A stretch of DNA of 64,000 bases from Styela clava. Taxonomy: Eukaryota; Chordata; Ascidiacea; Stolidobranchia; Styelidae. The stretch is from positions 19,187,135-19,251,134 of the forward strand of contig NC_135255.1 of assembly GCF_964204865.1 (NCBI RefSeq), given 5' to 3'. The translations under genes and the position numbers were made by a program. The notes under the pieces were generated by a model, which saw nothing but the letters and a program-made list of their open reading frames with translations, was not told the DNA's origin and did no database searches. Position 1 is the stretch's first letter. Each line of letters begins with the position of its first letter. This document shows, piece by piece, positions 49,056 to 58,839 of this stretch.

Positions 49056-50514
49056 TTATCAATACAGTGCTATTCATTCATTCATGCTCAACAAAGGGAA
49101 AACACCCCGTGAAGTAACCTCAGCAAACAATGAAACTAGGAAGAACGGGAGGTTTTCTAGTAAAGGAAAAAATAAAATCAGTTTTGCATCTGACATGGTG
49201 GCCCCCCTCCAACTGCTCTATGGCTCACATAGTGTTCTACGGCCCTAGGGAACCACTGCGCTAGATCACCACCCCAACTACTTGCATATCAACAGAAATT
49301 CTTGCTTGCGCACTGAGTAGCAATTACACCATTTTTGATAAAGATCGGAAAACCCAGGTTTGTTACAGAGCATATCCCCATATGTACAAATTAATCCTAA
49401 TTTTTTCTTAATGTTAAAGACCCCGCTCCCTGTTTTGAACACATTGCTAGCCTTTGTGCAAAACGAAATAGCTGGCTGCATCTGAGAAATAGAACAGTAG
49501 ATAGTCAATCTGCCTCTAAACTCAAAAGAGAGAGTTGATAAAGTGTCAAAGACTTGCTCTTGTGTAAGCAATATTGACTCAAATCAGAATATATGTGACG
49601 AAACACGTATTCATTTTATCTTTTAGATCCATTTTATCGTTGAGATGAATTAATATTGTTACATAATCAAATTAGCGTCTGATACTTCACGGAAAAAGCT
49701 AAAATGGTTACTTGACTTTATATAACTTCTAGTTTCCCTACAGACTCCTAAAACAGTTTCTAGGAAACCCAAATAAAACTGCAAGTATAAAACAAGAACA
49801 ACAAAGTATTTGCATTTTCACTTATTATTATTATTGAAAGCTTCTCAAATAGTTTGATTCATATAGATTGCAGTATCTGATTAGATAAGATGTAATAAAA
49901 CATATAAAAAAAGTGTACAGGGATGTAATTATGTAACTGGAGTCAGAGTCACGTTTTTAAACTTTTTTAAGTCATAGTCACAATTTCCGAAATCTAATAG
50001 TGGTTAATCTAAGGCAAGGCAATTACTTTCTTAAGTGAGCCACTTATAGATAATAGACTTTGTTACTGGGCCGGAGGTTTCAAAACTCAATATGAAATTG
50101 AAATATTTATATCGAAACTTGGTTCCCTGCGACTTCCCTTCCCCAGTAAAAAGGTGTGTTTAATTTTAATTTTATTTTACTTTTTTTGTATCTATGGGAT
50201 GGAAAAATAAACTTCACGTAATTCGTTCCTTCCTATTCTGAGGAATAACCCCTGGTGGAAACTACTGTATTTTACGATCCATAAGACGCACCGTCAATAA
50301 AAGTCTCAGATTGGGTTTTATTTCATACATAAGGTACGCTGGTACTGGTTTTGCGCGTAGACAATAAAGCATTATCCAATCCATACAATGAGTGCCAAGG
50401 TTGCCGGCACCTGCTTTGTCGAGTGTAGATGATAAAACATATATCACCTCCTGATCCATACATTAGGCGCACCTGGTTATAAAACACACAATCAATATTT
50501 AAGAAAAGAGATAT
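49056..50514. other. No gene seen
   Basis: AT-rich; hAT-like end GGCCCTAGGGAACCACTGCG near 49242. Confidence 0.35.
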
Positions 50515-52135
50515 TTAGAGCGCACCTTTAGGTCCATAAAATACGGTATTAGATTACTTAACGTTTCGAACAAACTATTCAAAGCTTTCATAAACAAAAT
50601 AAAAGTTTTTTTGATTGAAGTATGATGTTCTAGAAATTCGGGGGTCGGGGTAAAAATTTCTCTCAATCTGGAGAGTGCTTTTAAAATATTATGGAATTTA
50701 AAGTCGAGTGGTAATTTTTGAAGGCTACATGACCATGATGAAAATACCAATGGGAACTCTTAGAACAGCACCAATGGGAACACTTAAAACAGCAAGATGA
50801 GACCTCGTGCCACTAGGAGACAACAGATAAATTCTTTGGTGCCCAATAGCCTTTTCTAGGTATCATTGGTCACTACAATGATTCAAAATGACTTTACAAA
50901 TAACTGTTAAAAACAATTGGCACTTCTCCGCGGGCCACCGAGCCACACAATTTTTCCTTGTGGGCCCCATTTGGCCCGCGTGCCTCAGGTTAAGGTTGCT
51001 GGCTTATAAGGCACATAATTGATTGAAAAAAAAATAGATTTGGAGTGTGCCCCTATGATCCATAAAATAAGATATCTGAACAGACAATAAATTAAAGCTT
51101 CCATGAACAAAAGTATTTTTGATTAAAATAAGATGTTCTTGAATTTGATGGTCGGGTAAAAATATCCCTCAATCTGGGGAGTGTTTTTAAATATTATGGA
51201 AAGTAAAGTCGAGTGGTAATTTTTGACAACTCTATGACCATGGTGAAAGCACCAATGGGAACGCTTAGAACAGCAAGATGGGACCTCGGGCCACTAGGGG
51301 GCAACAGATAGATTCTTTGGGGCCCACAGGCAATAGCCTTCTAGGTATCATTGGTCACTACATTAATTCAAAATGAATTTACAAATAATCATTAAAAAAA
51401 ATTGGCACTTCTCCGCGGGCCACCGGGCCACACAATTTTTCCTTGTGGGCTGCATTTGGCCTGCAGGCCTCAGGTTGAGGTTGCGGCTTATAGGGCACAT
51501 GGTCAATTTAAAAAAAATAGATTCAGACTGTGCCCCTATGGTCCATAAAATATGGTATTAGGTTTACTTAGTGTACTAAACAGACAATAAATTAAAACTT
51601 TCATGACAAAAAATTTTTTTGATTGAAATATGATGTTCTTAAATACGAGGGTCGGATAAAAATGTACCTCAATCTGGAAAGTGTTTTTAAATATTGTGGA
51701 ATTTGAAGTCGGGTGGTAATTTTTGACAACCCCATGACCATGAAGAAAAAAAAACAATGGGAACGCCTATAACAGCAACAATGGGAACACTTAGATCATC
51801 AAGATGGGACCTCGGGCCCTCTAGAAGGCAACAGAAAGATACTTAGGATCAACAGTCTTTACTAGGGGTGCTCTCGAAGTATGCGAACCAAGATGGCGGA
51901 CATCGGAACGAAACATGGGTAACAGGTTAGGGTTAGGCGATAATTTTATTCCAATTTTCCTTATTTTAGTCCTATTATCAGTTCGAAGACTAGCCAAGAG
52001 CCTCCCGTAGTATTTATATCTAAAATTATGGCCTAACCCTAACCTAGTACACATATTACATTCCGATGTCCGCCATCTTGGTTCGCATACTTCGGGAGCC
52101 CCTTACTAGGTACTATTAACCATGACTACATTAAT
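50515..52135 (+). repeat. ~500-base tandem repeat, about 2.7 units
   Basis: Unit starts near 50515, 51037 and 51524 (GTCCATAAAATAYGGTATT), each with AATGGGAAC, GGGACCTCGGGCC and TTCTAGGTATCATTGGTCAC. Unit 3 is interrupted by a foldback MITE. Confidence 0.75.
51867..52102. mobile_element. Foldback MITE, GGTACTCCCGTAG family, inside a tandem repeat unit
   Basis: GGTGCTCTCGAAG to CTTCGGGAGCCCC, 8-bp duplication TTACTAGG. It interrupts the third ~500-bp repeat; the uninterrupted form is visible in units 1 and 2. Confidence 0.8.
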
Positions 52136-52366
52136 TGAGTCTCAGAAGGCAGCTACAGAACATAGAAGGGAGGCATGCAATGTTGAGAATCTTTGTGAGG
52201 GAGGCACGGATTATGAGAGTTTGAGACCCACTGTTTTAAAGTCTCCACTGATAATTTCTGTCAGTACGACGAGGTCACAAAGTATTGAGTCTTAGGTAGC
52301 CATGAATCATGTAATATTTACAAGGATAAATCAAGTCTTAATTATTATGCTGCTCTACTTTTTTCT

Positions 52367-53557
52367 TTACATTTCTTTAAAGCTGGTTTGTTTATTTACC
52401 AAATAGAAATCTTTGGTGAGACTGGACTCATAGATGCTCATTGCCTTACAATCCTCATCTTCTTCCGTGCCTATGTTTCCCCTCCTGTTTTTCATCTGGT
52501 CATTCACGATAGTAAGCATATCAGTGACATGCTTGGTTTTGTAGAACTTTCTGAACACATCGTATATATACTGGATCATCCAGGAACCTTCTTCCTTATT
52601 TCTCAGAGCCACGAACTCTTGATGAGTTGCATATACAGTAATGATATCACTCATCTCAGGCATGAGAGCATCCACAGGATAAGACTCCTCATGGTCTCCT
52701 AGAAATACACCTGCATCAGTAGAATCTTTGAAATTTCCTTTATCGAGCTTTTTTCCCCTGCAGTATTGGAGAATTAGCAATTTCGGTATATTTCTCAACG
52801 GCTGAGCTTCTTTATTGCAGAAGATTTTTTGAAGTTCACTAGCTTGTAATTTGCTTTTGTCATTTCCATATAGGATTTCTTCATATTTTATTAGCTTTGT
52901 TTCTTGATTTTCACCAGCCTTTTTTTCTGTTTTTTGATCAATGATTTTCTGTTCTTCGATTGGCACATATCCTCCATGCGTACTTATAACAACAACGACA
53001 TAATCAATATTTTTTGCTGTCGCCACTTCTTCTAGCAATACTTTCATTTCACCGGCCGTTTTATCACAATGTACTTTGTCCTCCACAAGTTCACAACCCA
53101 AGGTTTCTCTCCACAGATAATCCATATATTGCCGATCTTTCGTACACCCGGGCTTTCTAGAACCAACCTTGCCTTCGTCAGCAAAAGAATTGCTTATGAT
53201 GAGTGCGATACCTTTCCCGTTTTTCAATGGATACATGAACTCATCTTGCCTTTTTTCACCATCAAGATCCTCTTGTGCCTGTTTTGGAAAAATCGTTTCA
53301 GATTGGCTGAAAAAATATTCAAGTTTCAGAGCGGTCAATTTATCCAGATTTTCTTCATTTTCTTTGTTCATCCACACTTTAACTGTTTCCTGCTTGAGTT
53401 TGGGGAAGTTGCCTTGATACTTAGTTTGCAGTTTTTCAATTTCATCATCGTCGAAACCTAGTTTCAATCTAGAAAATTCTTCCCATTGGGGCTCATGGAA
53501 TACATTTGTTGCTTCGTAGATAAACTTTGCATCTTTATTTTTCAAGCTTTTTGCCAT
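52367..53557 (-). CDS. Death-domain-like caspase (CASP-1 of pair), intronless
   Basis: One open frame of 396 residues. Residues about 20-85 resemble a death domain (QWEEFSRLKL start, conserved Trp62, Leu pattern). Residues about 112-385 are a caspase C14 peptidase: IISNSF strand, Arg134, His194 in ISTHGG, Cys266 in QYCRG (usual form QACRG), and the small-subunit strand with Arg319 followed by GSW. The end, SIYESSLTKDFYLV, corresponds to the last strand of caspases. The catalytic dyad and the Arg/Gln/Arg S1 pocket are all present, so an active Asp-specific protease is expected. Asp-rich stretches about 277-304 could be interdomain cleavage sites. Start ATG has a good A at -3. Divergent from the second caspase across an inverted duplication. 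A CARD or DED reading of the N-terminus is less likely but not excluded. Confidence 0.9.
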   Translation of the reverse strand: MAKSLKNKDAKFIYEATNVFHEPQWEEFSRLKLGFDDDEIEKLQTKYQGNFPKLKQETVKVWMNKENEENLDKLTALKLEYFFSQSETIFPKQAQEDLDGEKRQDEFMYPLKNGKGIALIISNSFADEGKVGSRKPGCTKDRQYMDYLWRETLGCELVEDKVHCDKTAGEMKVLLEEVATAKNIDYVVVVISTHGGYVPIEEQKIIDQKTEKKAGENQETKLIKYEEILYGNDKSKLQASELQKIFCNKEAQPLRNIPKLLILQYCRGKKLDKGNFKDSTDAGVFLGDHEESYPVDALMPEMSDIITVYATHQEFVALRNKEEGSWMIQYIYDVFRKFYKTKHVTDMLTIVNDQMKNRRGNIGTEEDEDCKAMSIYESSLTKDFYLVNKQTSFKEM

Positions 53558-54044
53558 TTTGTTTTATGTTAAGTATTTTACTGCATAGATCTTAAAGACA
53601 CATAATTTCAGAAATACAATTAGTTCAATCTATCTCCTGCCTGCCTGAACTGATTAACTTTTGGAATAAATTTTCAAGTAAAGTTTTGAGATTGTGATAT
53701 AAACAAGGCTGCCATATTTTTAAACTTTCTAAATTTGCCTCTATGCTCAGTTTGTAGTTCTTCAAATGCTTCCGCTATTTTCCGAAAAAATCTAGTACTC
53801 CAGAAGTATGTGCATCAAGATAGCGGAAACCGGAACAAGTCAGTCCCAAGTCATCCAAGTTTTGATTTAACCCTTTTAAATACAGTTTATAATAATGCAC
53901 ATAGAAGTTGAATTTTTTTTGAATATCGCAATAACCCCCGTACATACCGTCGATTCGTTTTACATCATACTTTTTACATACAATAAGCTACACGTGCCTA
54001 CTACCAGCCGTTTAGTCGTGTTACAGTAGATTTAATAAAAAAAA

Positions 54045-54327
54045 ACGAGAATATCGGTCGGAGACCGAAGACTTATCGATCAAAACTGCGGTTTCGATTC
54101 ATGACTCTATAGTGTCACCGCGTGTCCCATCACTAATTAATTAATAACTCGCTAATTATACAACATATTTCATCCAAAATCAATAGGCTTCTGGTCCGAG
54201 ATATGATGAATGTACATGCAAAATTTGGAGCAGATTCAACTACGTCTTCGTGAGATATCGCTTGCATCTAACAGACAAACAGACAAATACCTATCAACAT
54301 ACTCATCGATCTAAAGATCGATAAGTA
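54045..54327 (+). repeat. Hairpin-ended dispersed repeat, copy 4
   Basis: Forward copy ending TCGATCTAAAGATCGATAAG; inserted in the left caspase arm only. Confidence 0.6.
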
Positions 54328-55454
54328 AAGTAAAAATCACATTGACTTGAGTCTTCCATTTTGTTAAAAAGCAAAAATACTTCGACAATAAAACAACTAT
54401 GAATTAAATATAGATTGAAAATATCTATCTCGATGTCAACATAGCGGAAATTAAGTTATTGCAAGCTAGTGTGTCAAGACACTTTTTGAAGTAACCACTG
54501 ACTTGAGGATTCATATATTTAGGAGCTCATTGCCGAGATCCAATATCGGCATACGTATTTTTTTCAAACACAATATCAGTTCTATTAGAAAAATCATAAT
54601 GTCATCCTGCGACAAAAAGGAAAAAAAATTTCTTTATTAAATTACTAAAAATTTAAAATAAAAGAAAACCATCCAAACTATCGTTCATCTTAACCTTTCT
54701 GCATTACCTATTTCAACTTGAATTGAATATACATCAACTTTTCTCCTAAACATTAACAAATGTTAAATAAATTCGGCATTCCATATCTGAAACTTCGCAT
54801 GCAAATGCATTTAAAATAATAAATCTTCTAAACTTTATCATATTTAGGCGTATTTATGGCACAGGGCACATGAAACAACAACTATACTTTGCCTCTATAC
54901 ATCTCCTGATGTATTAGTTGAATTACAAAGCCAATGTATGATAAATAAAGTAACATATAAGTTGAAAATATTTGCTCTATATCGTAACAAGTTTCGCTTC
55001 GAGTTTCGATGTTCTCAGTATTTCTTTGTTCTTTCATTGAACTAATTATCCTAATGTACACACTTCAAGATAATGGGAACGTCTCCCTGTGTACATTACC
55101 ATGATTTATCGCCTACAACCGAGACCTGATTGATAAACACTTTGGACTTTGATTTATTACCAACTGTAGGGCTTTTTTATTAGTAGAACCTGAGCTATGA
55201 TCAGATATTATATCCTGGGGGGAAAAAAAAGCTGATAAGATGGCTCAATCATATGACAACTCACAGCCTTTTGTCCAGTTACCAAATAGTGCAATGGTAC
55301 GCAAAGTCGCAATGTTAGATACAAATCCAATACCTGTGCCCAACAACTCACCCAGGATAAGTTTTGTATAAATGCTTGACATGTCTCCACTCTGAACAAG
55401 GCTTTATGCAAGCTGTCACTGATGTACAGGGGGTTCATATTAATTTGAATTTTC

Positions 55455-55507
55455 GGTACTTTTGTAGTATGTGAACCAAGATGGCGGACACTGGAACGCA
55501 TACTACA
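55455..55507. mobile_element. Foldback MITE fragment
   Basis: Only the left arm is present (GGTACTTTTGTAGTATGTGA...CACTGGAACGCA). Confidence 0.45.
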
Positions 55508-55510
55508 CAA

Positions 55511-58500
55511 AAGCCGACTTTTCTATCTCTTTTCGATTGGCATTGCTTACCTATTTTATTTTGAACAGTATGAGGGGGTGCGCAGGGCTGGCCAAAACCT
55601 AATATTTTACTGTTCTAAATACATTCTGAGAAAATATTTTTGAACATAGAATTTGAATACATTCTAACTTGGCGGCAAGTAATGGCAAAATTTTGTCCAT
55701 TATATCTTCATGTTAATCACAATCAAAACGACTCGAACGTAAAGGTTATTGGTTATTTGTTTGTTACAACAAGAGATACTGTACGTATTGATCTATCTGT
55801 CTGACAGCTCAAAATCTCTAATTTTAAAATAAAAAAGTTATAAACTACTCCTAAATTGAAAAATTTACTATATTAGAATATTCGATTCGTCTTGTAATCT
55901 CTAGTGGTGAATATGGGATTCTAAGTTGGGATCTTTAACTTTTAATGGAACATAACGCAAATCTATAGTTCCTATTCCCACTAGTGTCATAAGTCAAACT
56001 GAAAAGATTCCGTCCCTTCCAAAAATCATACTCATAAGTTACTGCTTGTCGGAGTCTAGGTCTGAATTAAAATCAAATATATAGACACGGTCAAAGGTCA
56101 CATGAAAATGTTCCTCAAGGACATAATAAACATTTCTATGAATTGAAAAAAACAGCAAATTTTGGGTGAAATATCAGGCACCATCAGACTTAGGGATTCG
56201 AATGAAATAAAAGTATTATTCTTCTAGCATAGTAATCGGAAAACTGTGGGCTGCGGCCCAATCGAGGGCTTCTGAGCATTTCCTAGTTGGTCTCTAATAA
56301 ATTTCAATTATGGCAGTGATACACAAAAATTACGTGTATTACGGTGTTAAATTTAAAGTTTCCAAAGAAAATGTTGGGACCTGAAGCCTTTTTCATTTTA
56401 CTATTTGGGCCTCACTTTGCCGGCTACTGTTCCAGTAAGCACTGAAATTTGCAATAGATCAATTGCGGAAAAAGTTTCTTACAGCAAAAACTACAACAAT
56501 TTACCAAAACGATCCATTTCTAAGGCTGTTCCCAAGTGGCGAGAGAGCCTTGTTCGAATTAAAGAAGTCGAAACACCACATACTTTTGATTGTTATTAAT
56601 CCAGATATTGTTAAAGCTGAAATGACTAAGCAACCTCAGTTGAATAAAGAAAATAAAGTCTAGGTTTCTGGATTTTCAATCTTTTTAGTGGTGCGGAAAC
56701 TCAATGAAACATTCGAGAGGCTCAAGAAAATCATGGCTAATACACGCAATGCTGTAAGTAAAATTGTAAAACCAAGCATGAAACTGGCTTAACAAAATGA
56801 TCTTCAAAAAGTAGCAAATTCAATAATAAAGGCTAACATAATAGGTATTTGAATAAAAATAAGTTTATTTAGACTCCAAAATCAGCATAATAAACAATAA
56901 ATAGTTGATAAAATCAAAATAAATTAAAGTGAGTAAAGAATCGTGATGGCAAAGAATATATTTAAATATACATATATCATGGGCTTTTGGATTTGAATGT
57001 AAACTTGCAGAATCCCTGGACTGTATTTCCGAACTCCGGCTGAATACTACTGGTGTAATTCAATGGTTACCAACCTTTCTCGGTATATTCCTCCTTTTGT
57101 CCATTTCAAAACTCTTCATTCCCCCACATTGTGCATTGAAATCTGTTTGTTGTTTAATGTAACGATAAGTACAGTTTGAATAGTTCATACTGTGTAAATA
57201 AATATGTATCACAATAAAACTAAAAAGTCAGGAATATTGGTAATGCCACGGCAAACACACATTACTCGCGCTCTCACGTTTGGTAGATTGAATAATTTGT
57301 AATAAGTGCATTAATTTGTATTACAATAATACTAAAAAAGGTATTAGGTAATATTATTGTTAATAATACAGTGAATACACGTACTTCCAGATACTTCGCA
57401 TTATCGTGTTTGTACAGTTTCATTAGTTTATATTATATGCATAAATACTTGTTACGATAAATACCAAATAAATAATAAATATTATCACTACTAGGCTACA
57501 GCAAAAACAAAAAGGAATTACCTATCCAAAAACAATATGATTTCTCTCCAAAAAAATTTCCCTTCTCAATTGGGACACCTAAGTCTAAAATAATGCCCAA
57601 GATCAGATTATATAGATTTCTTAATTTCTTGTATGCAAATGAAAAAAACTAATTTAAAGTCATGCTAACCTTAACGTGTCTGTTCAAGTACCCATATTTT
57701 TTAACAATATGACGAGTAAAATCATTGCTTTAAGAGGGGTAAAAGAGGAAGTGCATGTTGTTTGTGACAAAAAAGAAAACAATAAAGAAAAAAGGCGATG
57801 AACAGGGGTTTTTCATGACGGTTAGTCATGGGGATTGAATTTCTATAAACAGATTTTACCCTTAATTGAAGTTATTTGAAGCTAGGCACGTCTGCTCTGT
57901 ATATGTTTAGTACGTAAGTCAAGTTATTTGATATGCCACAGACCGCAGTAAAACCAAGCAATTTGTGATAACTAGGAAATGCAACTCAATGTATCTATTT
58001 GTTTATACAGCTGCAGTCAACCGATGATTGCTGTGGCGTTTTAAATCAGACACCAATCATTGCTGTGCTGTAGATGCAGTGTGTTAATTCTTTCAACTTA
58101 ATTCATTTAACTGGGGGCACATTATCTCTGGATGTCCAAAATAGAATGAACATCAAACTGATTTATAATAAATGTTCAATATTCAAAATTATTGAATTTA
58201 AGAGTAAATGAAATTACCATATCAAGTAATTGGGACCAAATAAATGCCTACATTTGTAAAAAACCATTGTAATAATATTACCTTTTTTTGACCGGAGATT
58301 ATTTAATTAAAATGTGAATGGCTGGTTTCAGTGCTTCAAATTAAAAACGCCTCGCAATCCTAAGCCATCCCTACTCCACGCTTGATTCAAATATAAAACC
58401 CTATAATATCCTTTACCTTTTCTATTTCACAATTTGTCAATCATGATTTTGTAAAACCAACAACTTAACTCAGCCCAACCCAACAAGACTACATAGCTTA

Positions 58501-58839
58501 TAAAAATATGAAATTATTTGGCAAGGGTTTGCACTCCGATACCAATGAAAAAGTGCCAATGTGCCGATTTTTTCAAACTGCCGATATTCCAACAATATGA
58601 AAAAGCCACCAATGCACGTGAAATGCTTTTGTATGTTTGATCCTGATTCTTGAAGTTTGGATGGAAATCTTCCCACTTTGGTTTATGACACTAGTGGGCG
58701 TATGAATTATATATCTGTGCAGTATGTCTCATCGCAAGGTCAAAGACCTCAATTAAAAATCCCATGGCCACCACTTCACCCAGTTTGTAAAAAATTGGGT
58801 AAGCAATGCTGATCTCAGAAAGACAGACACTTCAAAATA
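55511..58839. other. Spacer between caspase arms, no gene
   Basis: A piece at 56690-57060 (AATGAAACATTC, GTAGCAAATTCAATA, AGACTCCAAAATCAG) belongs to the receptor-upstream repeat. An ATGACTAAGCAACCTCAG string at 56621 resembles the start of gene B's exon, but the cysteine module does not follow. Confidence 0.4.

Larger units (their letters stand above)
52367..55440 (-). repeat. Inverted duplication, left arm (caspase plus upstream flank)
   Basis: Reverse complement of 58840-61690. The best match outside the coding region is 54950-55110 against 59215-59360. A reversed SINE fragment (55210-55310) pairs with the forward one near 58970-59080. The arm carries a hairpin-ended repeat (about 54045-54327) that the other arm lacks. 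Confidence 0.7.

Noticed and set aside
52388-53461. Plus-strand open frames opposite the caspase
   Set aside because: Antisense shadows of the minus-strand coding exon.
56405-56663. 64-66 residue overlapping frames, with an ATGACTAAGCAACCTCAG string as in gene B
   Set aside because: No cysteine module or splice context follows; the 18-base match alone is not enough for a receptor exon.
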